Part shown: one piece after another, positions 9,936 to 27,090 of the stretch
How the letters are laid out: every line of letters starts with the position of its first letter
Numbering within the stretch: position 1 is the first letter of the stretch
Assembly (NCBI GenBank): GCA_009801015.1
Contig: VHZZ01001679.1
Location: 29,215 to 63,222 of the forward strand
Length of the DNA stretch: 34,008 nucleotides
Source of the DNA: Silene noctiflora
Lineage: Eukaryota > Streptophyta > Magnoliopsida > Caryophyllales > Caryophyllaceae
Reading direction: 5' to 3'
Notes under the pieces: generated by a model
What the model was told of the DNA's origin: nothing
Seen by the model: only the letters and a program-made list of their open reading frames with translations
Database searches by the model: none
Made by a program: the position numbers and the translations under genes

Positions 9936-12039
9936 GACTTAATGAGACAATCCGAATTCTAGGATACTTCATGAGTTGATGTAGCATGTCGTTTTTGCAA
10001 CTGTGTGCTGAAAGTCAAAGCTGTTTTACTAATTATTAATTATTATTAATTATTACTGCGTGTACGTACATTCGATTTGTTATAGTCAATGCAATAAAAG
10101 TATAATAAGATTTGAATCAGAATCAAGTATCTGATCAGATTTACAACTATTCATTAATTTTGATCCACTTATTTCGCAATAATACGCACACTCTGTGTTC
10201 ACATACTTATTACCTCATTCATTATTAGTGTTGTTTTGTTGGCCAACTAATAGTAGAGCAATTTATCTGGGATAAAATCAATTTAGGGACGAGACGGTCT
10301 CTTGTAAGGCGATTTAATAATAAATTTATCATAGAATTACATTTTATTTACATAAATAACATATAAAGGTAATTAGCAATCACCCTTACATGTTACCGAG
10401 TACATGGCTTGTTAAGTAAAATAACAATCAGTTTTTATGATTTTAGTCGTGTAAAACGGTTTTTTACAAGTATTTGCCTTTACGAAGACCCATTAATTAC
10501 GGTCATGTATACCTACTAATAAGATCTAACCAAGATTGAGAAATGCATGTTCTTTTTATGAGGTATTAGGATCATAATAGTTGGTTTTGCACAATTTTTT
10601 ATGTAAGACGGAGTTATAAAAGGAACTAAAACGATACTTTTGCTCGTTGTCAAAAATTAAACCATTATTATTGCCTCGATCTTCTTTTTCTTTTTCTGTT
10701 TTAAGTTGCTAACGAAAAAATTGTAAAGTTTACATTAGTCAATTCCAATGATTTAACTATCTTAAACCGTGGTTTGCAAGCTATCACGTATATTTGGGGA
10801 TTTATCCAGTGCGCACCAAAAATAACGGTCAGGACTCCCCATCACCGAAAAAAAAAAGAGTTAAAGATCTACTAGAATCCGAATCAAATGTAATGGTGTA
10901 AACTAAAAATAAAAAGTTAAAGTTAGTCATCATTTTGAAGTGCATGATTTATATTTTTATTGATCATTTTATAGTCATCAATGAGATTCTTAGCATTTAG
11001 CCTTTGACGACAATGTAACCTACCAATAAATAATTTCAAAAAAAAAGAAAAATTATTTTTTTTATATATATTTTGTAACTTGTAAAGCTTACTTTGGTCA
11101 CTTCTAATGATTAATCTATTTTTAATTTTGGTAGAGTACGGGCTATGAGAATGTAACAGTGTTAAGGAATTCTTGATTACTCGTGTAAATTTGTATTGTA
11201 CTCCTATTCTGTTGGAATCCGAACCAAATATTATAGGGTGGGAATAGAAAGTTAATTAAAATTAGTCATGATTTTGAAATACGTTCATTGTTTTTTATCA
11301 TTTTATAATTATCGACAGCGAAATTTTTAAATTTGACTACAATGTAAGCATGTAACCTAGCTATAAATCATTTTCATGCCTCAATTCAAAGTTGTGTGAA
11401 ATATTGCCATTGTAATTTATAAGCATGCATGAAGCTGGAATGATGTCGGTCGGGCTTTGAAAAATTTGAAATTTTTGGTTAAAATTTTCGAGTTTTTTTA
11501 AGGCTACCTTATACTATAACCATTTCGTTTTTGCTGGATTCAAATCTTTACTCCGTTACTGGATGAAGTCAAATATAGTGTAATAATAGTATATAAAACA
11601 TAAAATAAAATAAAATTGTTGATCCAAAACTGATGTCACTTGATTTATCAATCTAATTAAAATTGATTGATTTGATTTGAATATTGATTGATTAGGTTGG
11701 GTGGTTAGTCTAATTCAACCAACTATACAAACTGCCATTTAGTTAATATTGTTTTCTGCTAAATTAACGGAATTTCTGGAGCTAACAAACAACCTAAGCT
11801 CATTCTCTACTTTTGTCTGTGGGTGCAATTTCTACTGTGCTGTAATTTTTGTGCTTTTTGAGATATCGTTTTTCGCTAAATTGGTAGAAGACATAACATG
11901 GAAAATAGAAACTAACTCCTTCCGTCACTAATTGATTTTCAATATTCCACCGGTTAACTATTTATAACTCGAGATAAGACATAATTATAACAATGAAAGA
12001 GAGCATCATCTCGTAAAGGGCATCCTTAGAGACATCAAA
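9936..12039. other. Intergenic spacer, no gene seen
   Basis: AT-rich DNA without recognisable genes. It contains a diverged copy of the GTGTAAAACGGTTTTTTACAAG word (about 10447-10470). Two stretches, about 10716-11035 and 11075-11370, look related: both have GTAA-(G/A)-TT-ACTTTGGTCA-type words, then GTTAAAGTTAGTCATCATTTTGAA or AATTAGTCATGATTTTGAA. They may be two copies of an old repeat of about 300 bp. The short reading frame at 11749-11931 has no recognisable product. Confidence 0.4.
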
Positions 12040-12203
12040 GCGTCTCCCTTGTGACGGATAATGCCACTCACAAAACGAATAGGGGGGACAAGGTGGGGGC
12101 ACCCCATGTGCTTTCCTCTCTCCTCTCATGAGCATTTTGTGAGACAAAAAAGTATCCGTCACAAGCTTGTGACGGATACCTTCCGTCACAAATGAGAATT
12201 TGC
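12040..12203. mobile_element. Palindromic MITE with CCGTCACAAGCTTGTGACGG
   Basis: The left part CCCTTGTGACGGATAATGCC is the inverse of a right part that contains the perfect palindrome CCGTCACAAGCTTGTGACGG. A second CCGTCACAAATGAGAATTTG terminus follows. CACTCACAAAAC on the left pairs with TTTTGTGAG on the right. It belongs to the same family as the elements near 7680 and 13250. The minus-strand reading frame across it is not a gene. Confidence 0.55.
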
Positions 12204-12400
12204 CTAAAGACATTTCCTATCTGTTTGCGTTTTTCCATTGTTTATCTTTCGGTTTTATCCCTATAAAACTGAATAAAGTAGCGCATGATTTGGCACGTCA
12301 AACCATGATAATATAGAAAACCTTTGTTTACAGTTGCCAAAAAAAAAAACGAAAGAACTAATTCTAACTCATCAAGATATTCCTTATATTCCATTTATTG

Positions 12401-12493
12401 TACTTCCTTTGTCCCGGACAAAAATTTACATTTGTTTTATTTCTCATCACAAAACAAAGTAAGTGTAAACTATTTACTGGAATAGAGGGAGTA
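12401..12493. mobile_element. Stowaway-like MITE
   Basis: It starts TACTTCCTTTGTCCCGG and ends TAGAGGGAGTA. The inner arms TTTACATTTG and TAAGTGTAAAC are partly inverse. TA lies at both outer edges, as expected for Stowaway/Tc1-mariner MITEs. It is about 93 bp and non-coding. Confidence 0.6.
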
Positions 12494-13248
12494 TACGGTA
12501 TTAAAAAATATCCGAAGGAGGTTTTGAAGACTTGATACAATATTCACAACTTGTGTTAAGCGGTTTTACACAAAAGCACTGTAAAACCAACCACTTACAT
12601 GTTAGTGTATTAGTAGAGATGACAACTAACTTATTTGGTAAAGTTACGAGAGGTGGTACCTGATATTCATGATATGGGTATGAACCCCTTGAGCATCAAA
12701 ATCGCACTCATGCCTCTCTTACGCTTATTTTTTTGGTGTAAAGGAGGGTGTTCATCGTGGACAACATTGTGTAATCCACTCTCCACTGGTGCTCTCATGA
12801 AGAAATAAACGACTGATTAGAGGGTCTGTTCCATTCTCATGGCTAGGGATCAAACTAACTACTTTAGTTTTATTGAATGATGTTACATTCTCCCTCGTAT
12901 GCCATGTTCTTTTCTGCTTAACTTCAATTCATTTTATCCGATCGACTCCGGTTCAACTCAATTCATTTCAATTCAACTTATTTAAGCCAAAGGAATAAGG
13001 CCTTATTCACTGAAATCATACCATTTGTTAAATATATGTGAGTATTATTTATTTAAATGGTATGATTTCTGAGAAGGAATATGTTTTAGTGGATGAATCT
13101 ACACCAATTAACTAAAAACCATTCTATACAACACTAAATTTTCAATCATATGAAACAGAGAAAATAAGCCATATAATTTTAAACTACTATTCAATCATGT
13201 TTTTAACAATACTCACTTTTGTTACTTATACAAGCTCTAAAGGCACAT
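12494..13248. other. Intergenic spacer with a perfect hairpin
   Basis: No gene is visible. A perfect 15-bp inverted repeat (GAAATCATACCATTT at 13012-13026 and its inverse at 13055-13069) encloses a 28-nt AT-rich loop. Just before it is the palindrome AATAAGGCCTTATT (about 12992-13005). A TTCAATTCA-rich string lies at about 12905-12985. Confidence 0.5.
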
Positions 13249-13380
13249 ATTCTCATTTGTGACGATATTATTGCGTCACAAATTTGTGACCTCTTACAAG
13301 TCACGAGGAATAAGCGGGAGAGTAAGTAAAAGGGGTAAGTAAGAAGAGGGCTGTGAGAGATCACAAATTTGTGACGGTCG
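13249..13380. mobile_element. Palindromic MITE (TTCTCATTTGTGACG / CACAAATTTGTGACGG)
   Basis: The left end TTCTCATTTGTGACG with CGTCACAAATTTGTGACC and the right end GATCACAAATTTGTGACGG are inverted relatives around a GA-rich middle. The word CACAAATTTGTG is itself a palindrome. The element is about 130 bp, non-coding, and related to the other CGTCACAA elements in this spacer. Confidence 0.5.
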
Positions 13381-14340
13381 GAAAGAAGACATTCTGAATA
13401 AAAGAGTTAATACAAGTAATAATGGTAGGTACCACTTTAGGCTGAAATCAATCAAGGGGTCACAAATCAAAACTAGGAGGAGCTTTCTCAATAATTCAAG
13501 GGGGGAATAGAAAAGTTGCAAATAATAAACAAAAAATCAAGAAACATGGGAGACATGGGGGAAGTTGTAACATTAACAATCTGTCGGTGACACCCCCACT
13601 TTTCCCTCCTTTGTTTTCATCATCAATCCCCTTTTTATTTTATTTTAAACCTTACAATAATAATTGCCCCCATTTTTTTTATTCTAGCGTAGGTCTGTTA
13701 AGAGACGTTTTTTTTAATAAATTTATATGGTGGGTTAATAAAAACGATATAATTTACGATAAAATAAGTGTAATTATTACGAAATTACATACCAAACAGA
13801 ATGGTTATTTTGTGTCATGGTCAACGATAATAAGTTCCGGATAAAGTGGTATTCAAAAACTTAATGCGATATGCCCTCTCATCAAATAATAATAAAGCAA
13901 GTCTCTCTTAATATGACTTTAAGTGTGGAACGGATATAAAATACATATTCAGAGGCAATGGGGGCACCATAATTTCTAATTAACATTCGAAAAAATTTAA
14001 CGGACGAACAATTAATTCAATAAGAAGATGATTTTTTTTTTAAATGTAACTAAAATTTTCAATTTTTTCATCCGGCAAGTGAGTGTCCTTGCTAATCCTA
14101 TGTCACCGTTCCTAGCAGGCGAGCACTAATAATGCTCATTAACAAACGAATATATGAATTACAAAAAGCTTATAACCTCTCTCATCGACTAAAACAGTAT
14201 TTCAAGTAAGTGCGAGAGGGGATTGTGAAAGGTCACAACTCATTCGCTTTCCGTCACAAGCGAGATTTGTTGTCTTAAATAGGAGTAAATATTCTAATAA
14301 ATCCTGTGACTTCCTTCTAACACAGAAAGTTCTTCCCTTC
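13381..14340. other. Spacer upstream of the membrane-protein gene
   Basis: No gene is visible. It holds a fragment of the CGTCACAAG MITE family near 14232-14275 (AAAGGTCACAACTCATTCGC, then CCGTCACAAGCGAGATTTG). The reading frames at 13294-13521 (-) and 13587-13844 (+) have no recognisable product and biased composition, and are left out. Confidence 0.35.
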
Positions 14341-14352
14341 CTAACACTCCAC

Positions 14353-14934
14353 TACTATATACTGTACCTTATTTTAAAATTCTGGGTTTCATTCCCACTT
14401 ATCCTCTCTTTTTTCCTGAATTTAATTCATTCAAGTTTCTATTAATTACCCATCAATTTTTTCACACTTTTCAGTACAAAATCTAGTTTACTTTGGATCT
14501 GCAGTTTCTTGATTTCTTCAACAGGTAAACTTTTTAATTAATTTATTAATTATATTCTGTACTAATGCCAGTTTTTGTTTGACTTAATTTTACATAATTT
14601 ATGTTATTCTGCTATTTTCTGCTTCATTTATTGTTGGGATTTGTGAAATTTCATATTTTCATTGATTAATTTTGTGTATGTAGGAAATTTCCTTGAATTT
14701 TCAATGTGGGTTTTGATTTTTGTTGCTTAAATTTCAAATTAAATTGCAGGAATTTGCGCCAACATCATAGTGGAGAAAGACACTACCTTTAACCCTAATT
14801 TAATCTTAATTTAGGTGGGAATATACTATAAATTTTGGTTGGATATAATCATGTAGATTGTGTGTAATTAAGTTAATTTTTTTTGGGTTATGGTAAATTT
14901 TGTAAGAAATTGTGTTGTTTTGGAGATAATTTAG
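14353..14934 (+). promoter_or_regulatory. Core promoter and two-part 5' leader of the membrane-protein gene
   Basis: A TATA box lies in ACTATATACTG (about 14353-14363). A first non-coding exon is likely to end at 14524 (ACAG|GTAAAC). A second begins at 14750 after AAATTGCAG and runs into the ATG at 14935. A leader intron of this kind is common in plant genes. The 5' edge of the transcript is not fixed. Confidence 0.45.
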
Positions 14935-17133
14935 ATGGGTGTTATGATGGATAATTGTAATCTTATGTCAAAAGATGGTAATTTTGATGGTGATATTGAG
15001 AAAGGTGAAGTGGGTGTTAAACTAGGTGGTGTCGGTGTCGGTGTCGGTGGCGGCGGCGGTGGTGGTCTTGTATTTGGTAATTTTACTAATAATGGTGGGT
15101 TAGGAAGCGATTTTGTGTCGGTTAAGCACGAGGAAAGGGTGATTACACCGGAAAGTCCGAGTAGTGAGGATGATTCAAAGAGTCTGAGAGTGATTGTTGT
15201 AGATAAGAAGGTTATAGAAGAAAGAGATAATGGAGATGTTGAGAGGAAAGTAGTGAAGGAGAAGCCTAAGGGAATGAGTGCTAAGAAGCCTCCGAAACCC
15301 CCTAGACCGCCTAGAGGGTTGTCCCTGGATTCGGCTGATCAGAAGTTGATTAGGGAACTTCATGAACTTGCTAGACTTAAGCGCGCTAGAGTTGAGCGTA
15401 TGAAGGGATTGAAGAAGGCGAAAGAAGCAAAGGCAATGTCATCGAAAAACCAGTTATTTGCTACATTGCTCACCATTTTGTTCTGTTTAGTTCTACTTCT
15501 TCAAGGTAAAGTTTCGTCTGAACGTGAATATTTTGCACATGTTTGGGCTCGTATCCTTGGTTCAGCTAGCTTCTGTTTATTTCATGTTATTTTGCCTTTG
15601 ACTTGTATGAATCAGTTGGTAATCTTATTTATGGTTCTTAGTGGAAACTGGAAAGCCCTTCCGGAAAGCATTTTTGTATGGACTATGTTACTCGTATTCG
15701 TTTAGAAGTATACAGCATGGGGTTGTGTGCCACTGTTGGATTCGGCTATTTGAGTGAAATTCCACATGTTTTAACTTGAAAAGAACTATCCAAGTGTCAC
15801 ACCAACTCTGATTTCGAGTGTGGTCGTATACGAGAATGTGAGGTAATATGAAGAGTCAAAGTAACATTGTGCATGAATTAATTGCAAAATTCTTATATAT
15901 CATTGACATTTGTATATCAGTCTTTACACTGCTATCAATTATAGTCCCCTCCACTATTTTGCTTTTGCTAGTTTGTGCCTTTCAAAGGTTGGAATAATCG
16001 ATTGCATGCATGTTCGTTCTTCTCATTATGTGTACAATAACAAGTTCTTGACCTTTTCATTGTGGTCCAAACCATGGCGATTCAGCTTCTAATTTTTCCA
16101 TTTCATTTCATTGTGACTTCCTCCCACATGCACAGAGAGCAATTAAATTGTTTGATTGTGTATTGCGAGATGTTGAAACTTTCTTTCCTTCAACTTCTAT
16201 TCAGGAATGTAGCATGAGTTACTTTCTATTTTTTCCTTCCAAAGACCATTTCTTTGTTTGCTTTTGTCTCCCGCCCCCCCTGCAAAATGTTCGTGCTTGA
16301 TTTTGAACATCCGAAATTTATTTGCCACGTTTCTATGTGGCCACCATTTTGATGTTGATGTTGGTGTTGAATTCTGTTATCGTAATTTCTTCTTTGATAT
16401 CCATTTTCGAATGCCAGTCGCTTGATTACATTTTTAATGTGGTCTTGCGCTCTTACCTTACCTTGTAAGATTAATCACTTGCAACATTTTCTTTATTCGG
16501 CTTAATCGCCTGTTTATCTGAATTTCGAACATTTTAGAGTTTGAGACTGAACATTGCACATGGCACTCAAACAAAGAACCATGACGTCACTTGTTTTTTT
16601 CTTTATGATGCTTCAATTTATCAAGAATTTACAAGTGATGTACGGTTTGGATTTTACGAGTGATGACATTCATAACCAATCCACGAGCATCAAAATTGCC
16701 CGTCTGGCTCCTTTCACATAATAAGAAAAAAATAAAATAAAATCAGGGCAATGATTCAGCTAAGAGAACTTTCTTTTACCATTGGGCAGGAATGTCATCC
16801 AGGACTGGCACAACTCCAAGCATCCGAAGATTCCGAGGACCTCCTTTCTCAATTGACGTGGCGGAGCAGCATAGCACAATCTCCATTCAGCATCTCCCAT
16901 TATCATCTACAGCCAATCTTAATAGGCCTGGTTCTGCTTCTCCTAGGTATAGTTTCATTTACAATTTTTTTTAATGTTTGCAGCACTCTTTGTCTATTGT
17001 CTGCTGCATTTCTAATTTAATCGCTGTCTAATTCTTGCGAAAAACCATGTTATTATATTGTTATAGCCTGGTGGAGCAGCTTCCTGAAGTCGACAAGGCA
17101 AAAGAGGTGGGCAGAGCGATTGGCCGGTTATAG
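14935..17133 (+). CDS. Uncharacterised plant single-pass membrane protein (3 coding exons, 264 aa)
   Basis: The exons I infer are 14935-15505, 16790-16946 and 17067-17133; introns are GT-AG and the 795-nt frame closes at TAG. In order, the protein has a Gly-rich run (residues about 31-44), an acidic Ser-rich stretch (TPESPSSEDD, 71-80) and a proline/basic block (KKPPKPPRPPRG, 117-128). Then come a charged helix (about 135-166, with LIRELHELARLKRARVERMK), one hydrophobic segment (about 173-191) and a polar tail of about 70 residues ending EVGRAIGRL. This order matches an uncharacterised plant family I remember from Arabidopsis (for example At5g16110), though that attribution is from memory. 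With no signal peptide visible, the long basic N-terminal part is probably cytosolic. Retention of intron 1 would add 65 residues and stop at 15705. Its function is unknown. Confidence 0.8.
15506..16789 (+). other. Intron 1 of the membrane-protein gene
   Basis: A 1284-nt GT-AG intron (CAAG|GTAAAG ... TTGGGCAG|GAATG). It separates the transmembrane segment from the polar tail. Apart from a C-run (CCCGCCCCCCC, near 16271) no internal feature was recognised. Confidence 0.8.
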
Positions 17134-18300
17134 GCAAAAGCTCAGAAAATGTAGATTGCAGTTGTACAATGATTCCAATCTCCGATTGTTGTGGCGATTT
17201 CTGAATAATGCCCATTTGGTGAGCTTGGGAGTCTACAGTTGAAGAATTTGGAAACAGAGAAAGCGCTTGAGCAATAAAAGCGTCGATTTATTTGATTTGG
17301 AAATGTGTGTAAATAGTGTGCCTCATAAGGATAGAATGTGTGCCCCTGACTTTCGAGGGATGAAACAGTTTACTACTCCTGATTATGAAGATTGCCACCT
17401 TTCCTTCTGGTTACGAGTTTTTTTGTGTCCGCTTTGTGATTATTCGTTCTTAGCTGTTCTAGCTATCGTGAAGAAACCAATGAGATGTTAATGTAGGGGT
17501 TATTGGTTAAATTAAGATCAATAAGTTGGGTACAATAGGCCCTGGCCTTTTGTCGTACTGCCTTTGTAGCTCATTTGTCGAGCATAGCACATGAGAGATT
17601 CAAACATTGTACCTAATCACTCCTGTCTCAACCACCGCGGCCTTGAGTAGCTTCTTGTTTAAAGTAGATTGTAAATGTAGCTTCTTGCTTAAGGTTGGGT
17701 TTCCCAAGCAATTCCTTAATCTCCGCACACTTCATTTTACAAGCTCTGCTCGAAAACAAATCCGAATTCAAAGTGCTCTTATCCAACTCGCATGAGAGCT
17801 AAAATTTGCTGGACTTGACTCGGAATGAATAATCGAAAGGGTGATTTTCCTAACGCAATAAATAAAGTCTATGAAAAGTGATAAAAAATGACCCGTCTTA
17901 GACCTGAATTTACTCACTTGTACATTAACGGCCTATTCAGGATGTCTCGGCCAAAGGACCAACAATTGTTTTAATGAAAATGCATTAGCGTTGTTACCAT
18001 ATCTCAACCGACATTATCAGGTTAGCTAGTTGATATCTGACTTATAAAGAATAATTAATAGATTTTTTTAAAATGTACTAACATTAGTATATCTCCAAAA
18101 TTGTTATAGAAATAGTGCCCATAACTAGGATTTCACTCGGGTAGGCAAATTACTAATATAGTCCGTGATAGAGTAAACTATTAAAACTAATTAGGATCCT
18201 CTTTCTATTAAAACTTCGAAAAATATAACTAAAATCTTTAATTTTTTCACCGTTTAACAAGAACGACCGTCCCCGTTAACCCCGCCAACTCGGAAAATCT
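17134..18300 (+). other. 3' UTR of the membrane-protein gene and spacer to RWA
   Basis: The transcribed tail is likely to end near an AATAAA-type signal. GCAATAAAAGCG (about 17270) and CAATAAATAAAGTC (about 17857) are both candidates. The reading frames at 17267-17491 and 17607-17795 have no recognisable product. No mobile element was seen between here and the RWA leader. Confidence 0.35.
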
Positions 18301-18540
18301 ACCTTGTCTTGTAGATTAGATCACATCTGAGTATCTGACTGTTAATTCCATCTCTATCTGTCACACACTCTCATGTCACTGGCATGCACGCTTCCCTGCC
18401 ACTGCCAAATCTACACTTACCGACACTCTTTTTCCGCTTTTTAGGGTTTTTCTTTCTCCTCCATTTTCTCTCGCCACAATTCCTTCAATCTTCTCACTTC
18501 ACTCCACATCTTACACTACGGATTTCTAACTTCATCAACA
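18301..18540 (+). promoter_or_regulatory. Promoter-proximal region and leader of the RWA gene
   Basis: The region is CT-rich (TTTTTCTTTCTCCTCCATTTTC and similar) without a clear TATA box, which fits a broadly expressed plant promoter. The start codon context AACAATGGCGG at 18541 is close to the plant consensus. Two upstream ATGs lie in the possible leader: 18373 opens a 23-codon frame ending at 18444, and 18384 opens a 61-codon frame that overlaps the main start and ends at 18569. Whether either is transcribed depends on the unknown transcription start. Confidence 0.4.
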
Positions 18541-25274
<6,734 letters not shown>

Positions 25275-26132
25275 GTTCAAAGACAATACAATACAGTGTA
25301 CGGCTCCAAAAGTCGAGCAAGGTGTCAAAAAGTTACTGATATATACTGCTTGATAGTGGTGTATTGCTTATGAAGAAAGGTCAGAAAGAGGACTCGAGCC
25401 AAATATTACACGACTTCCTTGCGCAATTGCACTCTATTCAAAACCTTTAAAGGGAAAAGCTGATAGGTAGCAGATACGCTTATGTTTCAAGGAGTTGCTA
25501 TGTTGAAGGCTGACTCGATGAATATAATTCTGGGATCCAAATGTAACCGATTATTGTATGTGATCCAATTTGTTTCTACGTGAAGGTAATGATTTCAAGT
25601 CGCAACTTGTAAGGCCTACTGTAACCAGTTGACATCGTATGGGCTATGGCTATGTCCCACATTAGGGTCTCATCTCGTGTCCTGTCGTACCTTATGACAC
25701 ACCATCATCCGGAAATAATGAAAGTAGTAATATGTTATACTAAATTGGGACGGGATCTGCGAGACTGCGATCCTACTTTCACCAGCTTCTTTTCCATTTA
25801 GGCAAGTAATTACTTTACCGCGATTTTATAATGAAGTTAAGTTTTCCACTTTCAGGATTCTGATCTTTCATCAATGTGTTCTACAGGAATGTTGTACAAA
25901 TCTTGACTTCAATGTTCGTATCGCAAAAAGAGAAAAAAAAACGTGGAAGAGTCTCAAAAGGTACTGTTATATAACAGTGCAATGAAAATGAAGAATTACT
26001 TGCTATTTTACGCAAAAAATGGGAAAGTGAAAGATATTTTGTCAATCTAATAAACGTATTTTTAGGAGTCGTAAACTGGCCCCAAATGTTTATAGATGGT
26101 ACACTAAGAGAAGGCAACCGCTAAAAATGGAA
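25275..26132 (+). other. RWA 3' UTR and downstream spacer
   Basis: The 3' UTR runs from 25275 for probably 250-350 bases; AATATAATTC near 25521 is a weak candidate signal. Beyond it no gene or clear repeat was seen. The minus-strand reading frame at 25881-26117 has no recognisable product. Confidence 0.35.
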
Positions 26133-26140
26133 GCTAATTC
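26133..26140. repeat. Target-site duplication, left copy (GCTAATTC)
   Basis: An exact 8-bp word repeated at 26573-26580 on the other side of the hAT element. Eight bases is the hAT superfamily hallmark. Confidence 0.8.
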
Positions 26141-26572
26141 TAGAGCTGGAAAAAGCTGACCTGACCCGAAATAACCCAAAAGTTGGGTGAAGTGAAGCCA
26201 ACCCGACCCACCCGACCCGATAACTGATAACGTCCTTATTTTTTCCAACCTGAACCGACCCGACCCGACCCGAGATCCGATATTGACTCAACCCGATAGA
26301 TGACCTGATAATGAATTAGCTTAATAATGAATAAATAAGACTAAATTGACATTCATCTTAATTATTTTCACTTAAAACTACAATTAGTACATAAACGTTT
26401 AAAAATAAAATTATTCATCTAAAGCTAAATACACGAAAAAATATATACCGATAACATGACCCGATACTGACCCGCTAACAACCCGACTCGACTTGTCACC
26501 CGCTGATGACCCGACCCGAAGATGACCCGACATGAATTGTAACCAACCCAAATGACCCATTTGCCACTTCTA
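26141..26572. mobile_element. Non-autonomous hAT element, 432 bp
   Basis: It starts TAGAGCTGGAAA and ends TTTGCCACTTCTA, imperfect inverted ends of the plant hAT type. It is flanked by the exact 8-bp duplication GCTAATTC. Both ends are packed with the short motif ACCCGACC and variants (TGACCCGA, AACCCGAC) as subterminal repeats, around an AT-rich core (about 26300-26440). It has no coding capacity. Such clustered subterminal motifs are transposase-binding arrays in known hAT elements. Confidence 0.85.
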
Positions 26573-26580
26573 GCTAATTC
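26573..26580. repeat. Target-site duplication, right copy (GCTAATTC)
   Basis: Exact copy of 26133-26140, directly after the hAT element. Confidence 0.8.
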
Positions 26581-27090
26581 TATGAAAATAGAAACTAATG
26601 AAAAAGGTATTAAAAATCATTATTCAGTATTCACTAGTTGACACAAATAAACATGAAAAAATGCTTTTACGATAAACAAAACAGAGCAGATAATCATTTT
26701 TGTGATGTTATCATCCTTCATTCTTTGTAGTAAACTCGGTAATCTACGATGTGATAATTGATAAATGCGAAATACAATAAACATGTTCTGCTACCTGCTC
26801 AAACATCACTTTACGGGGATGTAGGATTAACTTACATCGGAAAAGCCTACTTAACGAATAACAGACTTCCACAGCACAGAAAATTAAGTTGAAAGATAGA
26901 CATCACCAAAAAACAAGTCTGAAGTTGAACTACAGATAATCAATTGAGAAGCCATAACAAAGGGTAACCCCCATAAAAAAAGCACCGCATTCTGCAAATG
27001 TATTGCTAATTGAGAGTCACAAAAGACGCAACTAAAAGCCATCGTTGAAGTCTCTTCCTGAATATCTCCCTCTTTGGCTGGATGTGTTGA
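26581..27090 (-). other. EMC6 3' UTR and spacer
   Basis: This lies downstream of the EMC6 stop on the minus strand. The proximal part (down to roughly 26900) is probably 3' UTR; no single polyadenylation signal stands out. No gene is visible on either strand. Confidence 0.35.

Noticed and set aside
12051..12070. Transcription terminator reading of the GTGACGG palindromes
   Set aside because: Factor-independent terminators are a bacterial feature. These palindromes recur as parts of mobile elements in a plant genome.
11962..12213. 83-aa minus-strand frame
   Set aside because: It runs over a palindromic MITE; composition and context are non-coding.
15506..15705. C-terminal 65 residues of the 256-aa frame as the real end of the membrane protein
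   Set aside because: A good GT donor at 15506 and a matching downstream exon (MSSRTGTTPS...) close the frame at 264 aa. The continuation is intron retention.
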